A DNA stretch of 64,000 nt from Bromus sterilis (GCA_950022295.1 OX465597.1:259719016-259783015); one strand, 5' to 3'; positions 1-12,640 are shown, counted from the stretch's first letter. The notes: generated by a model not told the origin, from the sequence alone. Numbers and translations: made by a program.

Positions 1-77
1 TATTTTTGTTCCTATGGCTTTTTCTATCCATTTTCTAGGGTCACGACCTACAGTCAACACACTGCTCTGATACCATC
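1..77 (-). mobile_element. Inner edge of a reverse LTR element with tRNA-Met-type primer binding site
   Basis: On the minus strand, positions 75 to 64 read TGGTATCAGAGC, the primer binding site complementary to the 3' end of initiator tRNA-Met. It lies two bases inside the LTR edge at 78. Most of this element's internal region therefore lies to the left of the window. The same arrangement (LTR end, two bases, same site) occurs on the plus strand at 41345-41359. Confidence 0.85.
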
Positions 78-3000
78 TGTAACGACCCAATTCACACAGA
101 ATTGAAGTCTCTGTGCTCAAGTGCCAGTCCCTGGATCGAACTCGCTGGCACACACAGTACCATAGATGTATATCAAAGTACAAGTGCATCATTATTACAA
201 CGTATGATCCAGAGTAAAATAAATAACAAGTTGCATAGCTCAAGGCTAGCTTATTCAATATAAATATAGCGGAAGCAAAAGCAAATAACGTGGAGTCCCA
301 TCAACAGCCACATGCGAACATGCTGAGTGTAGACTCGCAACCCTAACGCACCTTACTGATCGTCTGAAAAACCTGCCACACCGAAGGTTACAGCCCGACA
401 ACGGGTCAGTACATCTGATTTGTACGGCAAGTGACACAGAAAAGGTTATATAAAGGACCTACAACTACATGCAAAGTAAGTCAAAGGAAAGGCTTATGGT
501 TTAGTTTTGCAGAAAGCCAATTTTCTCCTGAACTAAACTAGTCAAAATTTTAAGTTGAACTTACTACTTAAGAACGAACTGGGCACACCAGTTCCAACAC
601 CACACCCTTTATTAATCTTGCCCACTCAAATTATTAAGGTGATTCATATGTCAAGATCCTCCAGTAGCAGTAATGTCTAATAGCTCAAGAATGTCCATAA
701 CCGGGGACACGGCTAATCATGATTAGTTTATACTCTGCAGAGGTTAGTACAGTTTCCCCGCTGGACTCAACCCGAAGATTGAGACGAAGTCTTTCAGAAG
801 AGGTCACCTACACCCAACGGCAAGCCGGTACCACCTATCACATCTACATCTGCTAGCTGTGCACGGGAGAGGCTTCCTACATCATACTCAACTAAGCCAG
901 AGCCCATATGGCCAGCGGCTGTACATGTAAGCTTCTAGTCACCAAGTATGTCTGATCTTTTTGAGCCTGGACGGCGCCCACTACGTTAGAGGGTACTCGC
1001 CATGACGTGTTCTCGACCACCAAACCAACCATTAGGGGTACAACCTGGTCTCGACCTTAGATAAGGAACGAGCCCCCAGGAAGCACTCCCTGCCCGTCCA
1101 GAAGTGATTTCTATTTATTAAACAGTTGCTAGACAAGTTATTAAATAGCTCACATGCACTCCATGAATTTGCACAACCCAAACCACATCTACAATGCATA
1201 GCAATAAAGTAACAACACGGCTAGGTTGATCTACGGTAGACAAGTCAAAACATGTGGCTATCCTAACTGGTTTTGCAGCAACAGTAAAATAAACTACCTA
1301 TCATTAAATAGGGTGATAATATTAACATAATGCATATAGAAAATATAGGTATGAGTATGGTCAAAGTATCACTTGCCTTATACATTCGATGAAGATCTTC
1401 GCTCTCACGTTCCAGTCAACTCTACTCGTCACACTCCAAGCAGTCTATCATCAACGAAACAACTCAATAAGCAATCACACCACAAGGACAAAACATAAGA
1501 TCAACAAAACAATCACTGAAGTTTTAGCAACAAAACAAAAGGTTTTGACGTGCAAAGGTGTGGATGTGCTCGAAGGTGATCGGTGGAACGTGAACTCGAG
1601 AGAGTCAACGGATAAGGAATTGTTGGTACAAAAGTATGATCAAGGCATTATGAAATCAAAGTAAAGATCATAGCAATATAAATGGTATGTGAATATTGCC
1701 GATAAGATGTCTCGTATGATCCAATATGAAAAAAGAATCACGTGAAACGGAATACTACAACGCAGGTCATAGCAATTGCAACATGGAACTGAATTTGAAT
1801 TTGAACAGATCAATAAACTTGTGAATTTCTGTGTACACATGATATAAACAGAAGGTACATGGAACGAGTGATCCAACGCAAAAAGAAACGGCGCAAACGG
1901 GCGCACCGGTAAAAAGTTACGGCTGCCGGAAGTCCAAATTTGAATCAGCTTGGGATCCAAATTTAAAAACTTCAAACTTCTATAACACAAGATCTACTGG
2001 CTAGAAAATTTCTACACGGTCTCAACGTAACTGGAATCGCCAAATTCTGAGTTACGGTTAAAAAGTAGTCGCGAAAACGGTATCGGGTGAAAAACGGGGG
2101 TACCGGGGGGTTCTATTGTAAAAAGGACCCATACATAAATAAATTTTTACAAAAAACGCGATCGGGTCCCTGGACGGTTTGGATCCAGATCTGAAAAAAA
2201 AAATTCCAGTCATCTTCTTTCTCACGCCACGGGCTGGACACAGGGGGGCATGGCTTCGGCCATGAGCTCGGGCCGGCTCCGGCCAGCAGCCGGCGAGGGC
2301 GGCAGCGGCCGAGCGGACGGGCGGCGGAGGGACGGCGGCAGCGCGCGGCAGGGGGCGGCGCAAGGCGCGGGCGTGCACAGCCGTGGGCTCGCGGCCAGGC
2401 GGCGGCCATGGCGGCGCGGCGGCGGCGAGCAGGCGGCAGGGACGGCGCGGCTAGGCGGCGGGGTACTCCGGCGAGGCGGAACGGCGGCACACGGCGGCGG
2501 CTCGCGAGTTTACCTCAAAAAAACGCGAAAAACGTAGCTCCGGCGATGCTCCGGCGAAAAATCCGGCGATGCTCCGGCGAACTCCGGCGATAACGTCGGC
2601 GGCGGCGGGTCCCGCGGATTAGATTAGTCTAATCCTAAACCGCTAAGAGAAAATAAACTTAGCCCTAATCGGGGCTATTTATAGCCAGCCCCTAATCCTA
2701 TTTTTTCAAAATCCAAGATAAATACAAAATCGATCTGCGGAAAAAAAACAGAGTAGGCCCGTTAGGCCCAAAACAATATTAGAAAAATCAGGGAAATTTA
2801 TTTTTAAATTCCGTCATCGCCAATATTTTTTAAAAAATAAAACTGAATTTTTGGCTTGACTAAAATATTAAAATAAAATAAAAACTTTGCAACTTATTTT
2901 TAAATATTTTTAAAATACTTTTCTGGCATTTTAAAAATACCGAAAACTCCGAAAATTGATTTAAAAACTTTTCCGGAGCATAAATAAATTCCAAAAATAA

Positions 3001-3433
3001 TTTTAGAAAATATTTATAACTCCAAAGTAAAATTAAAAAGTCTCCCAAAAATATTTTAAACTATTTTCCAACGATTTAAAAATGGGGATAAGTCCTTTTA
3101 TATCCTCTCCAGCGAACTGCCATGTGTTGAAAAATGTTTTGAATATTCAAAAGAATTCCAATAAAGATTTAAAACCTTTTCCAAACTTTTAATATGTTGA
3201 AGGAGTCATATTACCTTCTCTCATTTTATTTTGTTGGTTTTGTTTTGAAATAATAAATTCCAAAACACCAACGGTGAATATTAGGGAAAGTCATTTTATT
3301 CCCTCTCGTTTTAATATTCAATAAACTCCAAAAAGTTTTAAATCTCAGAGAAAATCAAACACATCAAGCAAACAATCATTATCTATTTAATTTTATTAAC
3401 ATTCCAAAATTCGAAGAATTTTGGGATGTTACA
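78..3433 (-). mobile_element. 5' LTR (3.36 kb) of a reverse-oriented Gypsy-like element
   Basis: The segment starts TGTAACGACCC and ends GGATGTTACA, so it has the TG...CA ends of an LTR. It is the reverse-strand relative of the LTRs at 38096-41345 and 44337-47282: the 'gaccctaca/atggata' inner flank, the 'ccagggactggca' terminal region and the 'acatcccaaaa' opening all match. The primer site at 64-75 shows that 78 is the inner edge and 3433 the outer edge. The right-hand flank CACAT (3434-3438) should be the target duplication, but its partner is outside the window. A GC-rich block (about 2240-2610) and AT-rich outer third (2700-3430) mirror the forward copies. The outer flank is a Gypsy gag, so this element jumped into that gag. 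Open frames inside the GC-rich block are compositional and not supported as genes. Confidence 0.88.
2676..2684 (-). promoter_or_regulatory. TATA-box-like site in the reverse LTR
   Basis: Minus-strand CTATAAATAG lies between the AT-rich outer part and the GC-rich block of the LTR, the usual place for the U3/R boundary. It is a plausible Pol II TATA box, judged by motif and position only. Confidence 0.5.
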
Positions 3434-4124
3434 CACATCAAAATCTCTTGTTAAGAACTGCCCTACACATGGTTTGACTACTTGGATGGTTATCCAGACT
3501 TTTTATGAAGGTTTGAACTTTACCTCGCGGAACCTATTAGATTCGGCCGCGGGAGGAACCTTTATTTCAACAACACTTGGTGCTGCCACAAAATTATTAG
3601 ATGAGATGATGACAAACTATTCCCAATGGCACACCGAAAGATCTCCAACAGGTAGGAAGGTAAACTCTGTCGAGATCTCCTCCCTAAATGAAAAAGTTGA
3701 CATGATCATGAATTTACTTACTAAGCAAGCTCCTATTGATCCTCATGATGTTCCTTTGAATTCTTTGGTTTCTCAAGAGCAAGTTGATGTTAATTTTATC
3801 TCTAGGAACAATTTTAATAATAATGCTTATAGGAGTAATTTTGGTAGCAAACCTAGACCGTTCCCATCCAACAACTATGGAAACAACAACACTTATCCTA
3901 CCACCAAACACTCCACTTCTGAAATAGAGAGCATGCTTAAGGACTTTATCACTACTCAAAAAGCCTTCAACAAGAGTGTAGAAGATAAATTAGAAAAATT
4001 AGATAGCCTCTCTTCGAAGGTTGATAATATAGCTCATGAGGTAGTATTGCTCAAGATTAGAACTTCTCCCCTTGAGGAGAGGAAAACTACACCCATGAAT
4101 GCTATCCAAGTTCAAATTAATTAG
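3434..4124 (+). pseudogene. Gag C-terminal half, 5'-truncated by LTR insertion
   Basis: An open frame of about 230 codons reads out of the LTR junction and ends at TAG 4122-4124. Residues near the start (KNCPTHGLTTWMVIQTFYEG, then LLDSAAGGTF) match the retrotransposon gag core of Triticeae Gypsy elements, a structural capsid-like protein that packages element RNA in cytoplasmic particles. The middle is rich in Asn and Phe (the NNFNNNAYR stretch) and the C-terminal third is heptad-like (EIESMLKDFI, KLEKLDSLSSKVDNIAHEV), consistent with a coiled coil. The apparent ATG at 3426 lies in the inserted LTR and is accidental. A stop and frame changes separate it from the protease downstream, although in intact relatives the two are continuous. 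Confidence 0.78.
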
Positions 4125-4438
4125 AATATTAGAATGCTAGCCAAACTTAAGGATAGTGGGATGGAGAAAAGGAAGAGGAAGATAGAATTAAGAGCCTTCC
4201 TACACACACTACTATCTCCACTATACATGTTGAGGATCTCAAAACTTTTAGCACCCAACACATCCCTAGTCCCACTGGACCTATTAATGGTGATGCTAAT
4301 ACCTCAACTTTAGAACAAGAAGTTCCTATCCCTCTAGAGACTACCAAACCTATAAGCTTAGATGATATCACCACCACTTTAATTAATGGTAGTGATCTTG
4401 ATTTTTATAATTGTCGTCTCTCAGAAGTTATCACCTTT

Positions 4439-5023
4439 TTGCAAAGAATGGCTAAAGACCCCCACACTAGCACACTTAAAATTGCCTTTACCGAGCATAT
4501 TACCAATGCTCTCATCAAAGCTAGCGACGAGAAGCTCAAACTTGAGACTTCCATCCCTAGGAAGCTAGAAGATGGTTGGGATCCCATAGTCAAAATTAAA
4601 TTAAATAACTTCTCTTGCTATGCTTTATGTGATGTTGGAGCTAGGGCCTCCGTTATGCCCAAAAGAATGTATGATATGCTTAATTTGAAACCTTTTGATA
4701 CTTGTTCTCTTGGAGTCTGCATTGTTGATTCTTCCGTGAAGAAACCTTTAGGAAGGATTGATGATTTGCTTATTATTGTCAATGATAACTATGTTCCCGT
4801 TGATTTTCTTGTAATGGACATTGAATGTGATCATTCATGTCCAATTATTTTGGGACATCCTTTTCTTCGCACCGTTGGTGCTATCATTGACATGAAAGAG
4901 GATAAAATTAGATTTCAGTTCCCCCTCAAAAAGGGAATGGAACACTTCCCTCGAAAGAAAATCAAGTTACCTTATGAGTCCGTTACATGGGCAAGCTATT
5001 CTTTTGATATAGATAAAACTTGA
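4439..5023 (+). pseudogene. Retroviral-type aspartic protease domain of Gypsy element
   Basis: This frame of 194 codons carries the pepsin-like retroelement protease that cleaves the gag polyprotein. The active-site motif is CDVGARASVMP at about residues 65-75, with the catalytic Asp in DVGA. The second-half motif CPIILGHPFLRTVGAIID (about 142-159) is the conserved ILG flap/hydrophobic region. The frame is joined in relatives to the upstream gag; here the two are separated by stops between 4124 and 4439, so the first ATG is not a true start. It closes with TGA at 5021-5023, and no RT domain follows. Confidence 0.8.
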
Positions 5024-7928
5024 TTTTCTTGTATAATGCCTAGCTAAAAGGCATAAAAGAAAGCGCTTGTTGGGAGGCAACCCAAGATGTTTTTATTTTC
5101 AGTTTTAGTGGTCTTGATTCTTGTTACTACTGTAGCAACATCATTGTATATTTATTTTCAAGATTTGTGCCAAGTTTTAGCCTCCGATTGCAAGAAAGTT
5201 CAAAAGTTGTGACATGCTGTCCAGAAACAGATTTTGTCCCCTTGACGGAAAAATTCGGCTAAAATCACCAGATCATATTTTTATCAGAATTGTTTTGACA
5301 GCATGCTCTATACAATTATCTTTCATGCATCTATTCTGAGTTTTTTTGATTTGTTTTGCAGAAGTACCCCAAAAAGTTATATACTACCTGCTGGTATGTT
5401 TTTCACAGATTCTTCCATGTTTTGCCTTTCCTTAATTTTACAAACCTTAAGCTTGCTTTTTCTTTGCAATTTTTTTTGGAAATCTTGAGAAACAGTAGAC
5501 CTTCAAGAATATGTTCATTTCCAGTAGATAAAAATTATTTTATCATGGGTACTAACCACTCTAACCAGCTTATGATGAGTTTCGTATGAAGGAAGTTTTC
5601 AATTATGGGAAGGAAGATGATGAAAGAAGATTCGGGAGTGTCAAGAGCTCAAGCTTGGGGATGCCCCCATGAACCCCAAGTAATTACAAGGAGACTCAAG
5701 TATCTAAGCTTGGGGATGCCCCCGTGCATCCCCTTCTCCATCAACAATCATCAGTTCTTCCTTCTCCATGCTATATTTTTATTTCTTCATATGTTATGTG
5801 CTAGACTTGGAGCGTCTCGCTCTTTAATTTTTAGTTTGTTTTAGTTTTTTTGCTGCTCATAGCAAGTTGGATCCTAGCCTTCATTGTTTGGGAGAGAAAC
5901 ATGCTCCACTCTACCATAGAACACAACATATGCTTGCATGCTTATCTTTCTTTTTGTGCGTGTTCTTTATATTTTCATAGCTACTGTCATGTTTAGCTCT
6001 TAGTTTTCATGCTTATTTTTTTAAGAGCTTTTGTTTAGGATGTTCTAGGAACTCTCTTAGTCTTCATGTTTATCTTGTTTAGAGAGTTGTCTTGTTGCAC
6101 TGAGTTGTGTGTCTTGCATGAGTAGGTCATTAAGGTTGTTATTACAAGTGTAGTAGTAACATGCAATAGTTTTGAGGTATTGATTAGAGTAATGTTTGGA
6201 CATAAATTTTCTAAGAGCTTGAGACTATTAGTGATAGGTGTCATATTTTGGGAAATCCATGCTTATTTTCAAAAACTACAAAAATTAGTTGAGAACTCTA
6301 GCTACTAGATGGATCGCTAACCTCTGGAAGGGTTGGAATATATAGAGTACCCTCACGTACCATGGGTTGGGGATGGGCAAGGATAACCAAACCCCCATAC
6401 ACTCCTCCTCGGGGTACTCGTCTCCTTGTGAACCTCCCAATTAGATGAGAGTTACCGATAATAAGTGCATGAGTTCTTTGGACTAATGCGAGTATTCGAT
6501 TGTTGGCACTTCCACCTCCTCATATTTTGCTAGCCTCTTCGGCACCGTGCATTGCCCTTTCTCACCATGAGAGTTAGAGCATACTTCGTCGGTGCATCCA
6601 AACCCTTGGCACGATACGCTCTATCATCATAAACCTCCTTACATCTTGACTCAAAACAACCACCATACCTACCTATCAAGGCATTTCCATAGCCTTTCCA
6701 AGATACATTGTCATGCAACATCCACCATCTCATGACTTGATCTTCATGTCATACATGATTTTGCTTGATCGAGGAGCTGCATGATAGTTGGGATTTTCCC
6801 TTATTATCGCTACATGACGCGCTAGTATCATTGCATATCCTGCTACATTGGCAGGGGCATACATTTGCATACATCATGATAGTTTTCATTATTCTTTATG
6901 TTGAGTACTTCTTGTACAGTGTGAAGATCTTCTATATGCTTGTAAAATATAGAGTGTTGGCCTTAAGTGAGGAAAAGATCCCAAAGAGGACAATTAAAAG
7001 ATCCCAAAGAGGACAAATGAGAGATAAATAGAAAGAGCCAAAGAGGCCACAAAAATACAAAAAAAAAAAGAAAAAAAGAGAGAAGGGGCAACACTACTAT
7101 TCCTTTTGAAAGATCCACACTCGTATTCCATTGCTATACTTGTACTCCATAGAGATTATCACTCATGCATAACTATGTGGGGACCCTTTCACTATAGAAC
7201 TTGGCTTGCATAATCCAAGGATGAGCCTCCTCAAATGAGCTCTAGGTCTTCATGAGCAATCAAGTTGGATGCACCCCCACTATTTCCATTAGAGAGAGCT
7301 TACTTTAGCACACATGTGCATCCGTTGCATGGCAATCCCTACTCCTCACATCATATCTATCATTCGGCTTTCTCTCGCCTATGATTGTCCTCATTGATGT
7401 CAGCCTTTCACACCTTCTTTGTCTTCCTTCCCCACCATTTCTCTCTTTGCCATCCTAAGTCCTAACGTATCTAGCTCGTGCACATCCATTGCATGAGTGC
7501 TCAAAGTAGAAAGGGAGAGGATCAGTTTGACTTGTACCTGACTAGTGGTCTGGGGATGAGTCAAAATAAGATCCCGAAGGAGACCAAGTGTGAAACTTTA
7601 GTAGATTGAGTTCTGGCTGAGAAAACCACGCAAACGATCTGTGAAGTCAGGGAGAATTAAAACTATATATATATTTACTCTCTTAATTCCATCTCCCATT
7701 GCTTGCACGGAAACACCATTTGGAGACATTCGAGTCATGGACAGCGAGAGCTCTTGCACCTTTATGTTTATACTTTGCTAGGATTAATACTAAGACTCTT
7801 GCTTGATATTGTCTTGACTTGAATTGTATATCTTACTTGCTTTACTTTGAAGTTCTTATATGTGTGTGTTAGCATGTCACCACAGAAATTATCTGTGTTA
7901 TCATTTACCTACTCGAGGACGAGTAGGA
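5024..7928 (+). mobile_element. 2.9-kb non-coding 3' region of the Gypsy element
   Basis: There is no supported gene here. It begins with the motif AAAAGGCATAAAAGAAAGCG (5046-5065) followed by a 'gttgggaggcaaccca' hairpin-like sequence, both repeated in the second copy near 52625-52665. It contains two copies of AAGCTTGGGGATGCCCC (5651 and 5706), which resemble the polypurine tract of the element. The rest aligns by eye with 52600-54458, with small indels. An A-rich tract lies at about 7050-7085. Confidence 0.7.
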
Positions 7929-7945
7929 ATTAAGCTTGGGGATGT
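7929..7945 (+). other. Polypurine tract of Gypsy element
   Basis: ATTAAGCTTGGGGATGT sits directly before the LTR start TGATACATGCC. It is the plus-strand primer site and agrees in sequence with the tract at 51271-51284. Confidence 0.75.
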
Positions 7946-10900
7946 TGATACATGCCAAACGTATCTATAATTTCTGGTTGTTCCATGCACTTTTATGTGG
8001 CATTTCTAAATGTTTTGCTACACTTTTATATCATTTTACACATATTTGGACTAACCTACTAACTCAGTGCACCCAGTGTCAGTTCCTAAATGTTGATGTC
8101 TTTAGTTGCAATGATTTTTGGCCAATTTAAAATGCCAGAAAAATTCGGGAAAATCCAAATAAAAATCAGCATGGAGGAAGCTTCCGGAACCACCGAAGGA
8201 GAGCCGGAGGGGGCCACCCCCTCCCAGGCGGCCAAGTGGCGCGGCCGCACCCCTGGCCGCGCCAACAGGGCGCCTAGGGGGTGGGGCCCACTCCCGGTGC
8301 CCCCCTTCGGCCTATTTTTACCCCTCGCTCCGAAAAACCTCGAGGAGGCTCCCGCATCGCGAATTACCTCTATGTTCCGTCGCCGGCACGCTCCGAAGAT
8401 CGGGAGCACCAGAAGACCCCTTCCCGGCACCCTGTCGGAGGGAGGATTGACCTCCGGGAGCCTCTCCACCACCATGGACGCATCACCGATGTGCCATGAG
8501 TAGTCTCCTGATGGCTCCTCGCCCCTCGTTGGTTACCCCAAGTGGAAGGTTGAGATGTAGCACAACAACAAGTTTCCCTTGGCAAAGATACCAAGGTTGA
8601 GATCGAACCAGGAGGACTCCAATGACGTCAAGTAGGTGGTAAATTCAACAATGACACCGTTCACAACCGAGGGTTGCTTACTTTACCTGGACAAGCACAC
8701 ACAAAAAATAACTTTGCTCCCAACGAGTACAGAGAAGTTGTCAATCTCTCCGGCCTTTCCGTTTACAAAGGATCAATCACAACAGATAAGTAGTGATAAT
8801 TGCAACTAAAAATAAAAGCATGAAGTAAATTGAGGGTGTAAACAGTGGTGGAAATATGGAACGGGGTCCCATGAAGTTCACTAGTGATGTCTCTCTCCCA
8901 AAAGACGAAAAACAACTATGCAAGGTGAACAAATTACAAATGGCCAATTGACATGATTTAAAACGCACCGCAATGCTAACTATGCTACAAAAGAAAGGAA
9001 GAGGCTCAAAAGCATGCCAGTACGCCAAGACAAGTAGACCAAAATCCGTCTGCATCTACTCACTATTCATCCACTTTGAGATATCTATCCAAAACATCTC
9101 GCCGGTATTAAGTTGCGAGCCCCACCCAAATTGTAAACCCAAAGCAACAGACAACTGCAGTAAAAGAACTCTGCGTAAAGTAAAAAATCCTTGCAACCGC
9201 GGTTACAAGCACCGTTGTTTTCCCCCTTGTGGCAACAACACATCCCCTCGACTCATGTTTCTGTCATTCAAGCTAGTCATCAGGGGTATGAACCCACAAT
9301 CAAGCATAACGCTCCCTCTTGGAGTTGCAATCTAACACTTGGCCAAACTAATAAACAACAACGGAGAACATGCAATAATTACTCAAGAACATAAATATAA
9401 AAGGAGAAGGACCAAATATATTACTCATCACAATCTAAATATAATCTCATAATCCATCAGATCCTAGCAAACTCAACATAGCAACAGCAGAAAGAATTAC
9501 ACATGTGCCTTGATCATGTAGGGAAGCTCACCAGGTCTAATCAATGAAGAACAAATAGGGGAAGAGGACATCACATAGCTACTGATCATGGACCCATGGT
9601 ACAAGGTGGACTACTGACGTCTCATCCGGAAAGCGTCCATGGTGGTGGAGAAGCTCCCGGAGGTCAATCCTGCCTCCGGCAGGGTGCCGGGACGAGGTCT
9701 TCTGGTGCTCCCAATCTTGGAAGTGCAGCGGCGGCAGAACAAAGGCGAGATAGAGAAAAAGGGTTATGTCCTCGGGGATTTCGGGATGAGAGAGATATAT
9801 AGGCGAATGTGGGCAGCCAGGGGGCCACTAGGGAGTGCAGGCGGCCTCCTGGTATGGCCCCACCCTAGGCCGCGCACCCTGGACGCATGGACTCTAGGTG
9901 GGGCCGCTCTGGTCCCCCTTCGGTCGTCTAGAAGCTTCCGGGTCGCTGATTTTTTATATATTTTCCCCTGAATTTTTCTGGCACTTTAAGTAATGGTAAA
10001 ACCTGAAATACAAAAAAACAGAAAACAGAAACTGGGACTATGGTGCACTGAGTTAATAGGTTAGTACAAATATGATCAAAAGTGTATCAAAAGCATAGCA
10101 ATATCACCCAAAACATGCATGGAGCAAGCAAAAAGTACAGATACGTTTGAGACGTATCATCTCCCTTGGACCATGGGTCCGTGATCAGTAGCTATGTGAT
10201 GTCTTCTCTCCACCTTTGTTCTTCAATGTTTTAGACCTTGTGAGATGCCCTACATGATCAAGGCACCTATGTAATTTTCCTGCTTTTGCTATGTTGAGTT
10301 TGCTGGGATCCGATGGATTATGAGATTATGTTTAGATCATGATAAGTTATATATTTGGTGTAACTTTTATATTTTGTTCTTAGTAATTCTTGCATGTTCT
10401 CCGTTGATGTTTGTTGCTTTGTCCAAGTAGTAGATAGTGACTCCAAGAGGGAGCGTTATGCATGATTGTGGGTTCATGCCCCCCAGTGTCTAGCTTGAGT
10501 GATAGAAACATGAGATTAGAGGATGTGTTGTTGCCACCAGGTTGAAAACAACGGTGAATGTAACCGCGGTTCCAAGGATTGTATACCTTACGCTAGATTG
10601 TTAATGCAGTTGTCTGTTGCTTTGAGTTTACACTTTGGGTGGGGCTTGCAACTTAATACCAGCGAGATGTTCTAGATAGATATCTCAAGGTGGATGATTA
10701 GTAGTAGATGCAGATGGATTTGAGTCTACTTGTCTTGGCGACTGCCCATAATTAGCAATGCGGTGCGTTTATAATTCTGTCAATTGCCTAGCTATAATTT
10801 GTTCACCCAACTTAGCCATTTTATCATCTATTGGGAGAGAGACATCACAAGTGAACATCACGGGACCCTGGTCCATATTTCCACCATTGTTTACACCTCC

Positions 10901-11203
10901 TCTTTATTTTTCCGTTTTTACTTTCTTTGCATTTATCACTACTATCTACCCTTGCGTTCGACCCTTTGTAAACAACAAGGTCGGAGAGATTGACAATCTC
11001 TCTATACTCGTTGGGAGCAAAGTTATTTGTTGCTGTGTGCAGGTCCACGTCAACTCTTGCGCCAGGAAGTAATTTCTACCGCCATTGTCACCTACTCGTC
11101 ATTGTCGGAGTCCGTCGGAGACATAAACCTCGGTATATTCATTGAGGGAAACTTGTTGCTGTGCTACATCTCAACCTTCCACTTGGGCTAACACTCGAGG
11201 GGA
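7946..11203 (+). mobile_element. 3' LTR, in two parts (7946-8508 and 10160-11203)
   Basis: The LTR opens TGATACATGCCAAACGTATC. Removing the insertion at 8509-10159 and one copy of TCTCC gives about 1.6 kb, close to the length of the related LTRs at 8509-10159 and 55092-56762. The part after 10164 (CTTGGACCATGGGTCCGTGA onward) is the forward version of sequence found reversed at 9550-9600. The expected end 'ctcataccatca' is missing; similarity stops at about 11203. Confidence 0.8.
8509..10159 (-). mobile_element. Solo LTR (1651 bp) inserted in reverse inside a related LTR
   Basis: On the minus strand it starts TGATACGTCTCAAACG (10159) and ends GAGGAGCCATCA (8509). It is flanked on both sides by the 5-bp direct repeat TCTCC (8504-8508 and 10160-10164). 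There is no internal region, primer site or polypurine tract, so this is a solo LTR, the usual product of unequal recombination between the two LTRs of one element. Its sequence parallels the reverse LTR at 55092-56762, although its 3' end lacks about 20 bases found there. Open frames inside it are not supported as genes. Confidence 0.88.
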
Positions 11204-12075
11204 AAGAAGCCATTAGCAATCGGCAGGCGGCCGAGATGGAGCGCAGTCGGCACGATGCAATCGGCAACCACCTAGCTGAACTGAGGGTGCAATCGGCGCA
11301 GTGCAATCGGCAACCGCCGAGCTGAACTGAGGGCGCAATCGGCTCGTGATGTTCTGAAAACTTGTTTCCTCTTCTTGACCCTACCGGGGGTCATCCCCCC
11401 GACAATTGTGATCTTTCCATGAATTCCATTATTCCAGAGAGGTAGCAAGACCAAATTGGATAGCTGAGCTCAATAAAGTTCCGGATGATACGAGTGAAGA
11501 TTTATTATGTAGATCAATTCAATGACATTGGAAGATACAACACTCCCACATATGTGACATTATGTAGTAATTTTTCTTGTGTTTTGCAGGGCTGTGACAC
11601 CACATGCCATTGACGATCCTGTCAATGACGCCATCAATATTCGGCTTCCACTTCAACATATTTGTAGATGAGGTTGATCTGTTATGTTAGTTTTGAAAGG
11701 TTTTATACGTTGGATGCCAAATTTATTGCTCAATTATGTACTGTGATGTCAGTTGTGAAATATTGATGTCTACTGTGGTCTAAGTTATGAAATATTGTGA
11801 TGGCTTTGAAATGTAATGTGTGTGATGGTTTATATGAACATGCTCTTATTACATTCGTTAAATGATGTGATTATTGCATAATATTCTCTTTTCTTTTCGT
11901 ATTACATTCCAGACAGTTACATAATTAAGCTATTTAGTATTTATATCATTGCACATGTTTTTTCATATAAATTCGTCATTGATGACTGTGTACAACACAT
12001 GCAGTTCGATCATAATGAGCGTTTGGGATTTAATTCTACTTCCACACCATATTTTATTCACAACCGTTTTTAATG
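11204..12075. other. Unassigned intergenic stretch
   Basis: I recognise no gene or element. It begins with GC-rich sequence repeating 'caatcggc', including a 47-bp tandem duplication (11254-11347), and then becomes AT-rich. A pyrimidine-rich run ending TTTTGCAG (about 11582-11589) followed by an AT-rich tail looks like a splice acceptor plus 3' untranslated region. It could be a transposon gene end (CACTA or Mutator class), but no protein similarity supports this. Confidence 0.4.
11254..11347. repeat. 47-bp tandem duplication, two copies
   Basis: Two adjacent units start at 11254 and 11301, each running from 'tgcaatcggcaacc' through 'gctgaactgagg' to 'gcaatcggc'. They differ at a handful of positions. 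Confidence 0.75.
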
Positions 12076-12640
12076 TGTGATGACCCACAAGTCTAGGGGA
12101 TCTATCGTAGTGTTTTTGATAAGTAATAGTGTCGAACCCAATGAGGAGCAGAAGGTATTGACAAGTGACTTTGGATAAGGAATAACTGCAAGCACTGAAA
12201 GATAACTTTTTAGGGGATTTCGGTATAAGAAACAAGAAGGTAAAAACAAGCAAAGTAAAGGGTACTGAGGAGAAGCAACTGGCCCAATCCTTTTGAGCAA
12301 AGGATAAGCCTAGCAACTAAACTTATAAAGACTAAAGTGTTCTTGAGGACACGGGAGAGGTAGTCATGCGCTTTCGCCATATTCCATATTGATACTATGT
12401 TTTGTGTTGATAAGTGTTGAGTAGGTGGATCTATGATAGTACACCTTCTCGACTAAGATAAGTGCACTCTTATGATTCAACACCTTGCAAGCATCTGAAA
12501 ATACAAGGTAGAAATTAAGGCAAAAGCCTAACCACAACAATAAGATCAAGGATCCATTATTCCCTTTTGCAAAAGTGTGTGAACTGGGGTTCAGGTTTCT
12601 GTCACTCCGGAAACCAACCGTAGGCATTCTTTATACACAA
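12076..12640 (-). mobile_element. Fragment of a reverse-oriented Gypsy LTR (U5 end)
   Basis: The plus strand reads TGTGATGACCCACAAGTCTA at the left edge, which I recognise as the reverse complement of the U5 end of a common Triticeae Gypsy LTR. It continues with the expected 'gtgtcgaacccaa(t/c)gaggagcagaagg'. The outer part is missing because a new element begins at 12641. No coding function is supported. Confidence 0.55.

Larger units (their letters stand above)
3434..11203 (+). mobile_element. Gypsy-like gag/protease-only element, 5' end missing, 3' LTR split
   Basis: The order is gag C-terminal part (3434-4124), aspartic protease (4439-5023), a 2.9-kb non-coding stretch, a polypurine tract (7929-7945) and a 3' LTR starting TGATACATGCC at 7946. 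No reverse transcriptase, RNase H or integrase lies between protease and LTR, so it was probably non-autonomous. The left end is cut by the LTR at 78-3433. The 3' LTR is interrupted by a solo LTR (8509-10159) and loses its usual end near 11203, where similarity to the other LTRs of this type stops. The 52247-54458 fragment is a second copy of the protease-to-3' region. Confidence 0.82.

Noticed and set aside
2058..2593. Pro/Arg/Ala/Gly-rich frames in both strands
   Set aside because: Same cause; this is the GC-rich block of the LTR at 78-3433.
8086..8594. Overlapping frames up to 137 codons at the solo LTR junction
   Set aside because: They cross an LTR/LTR junction and have no domain.
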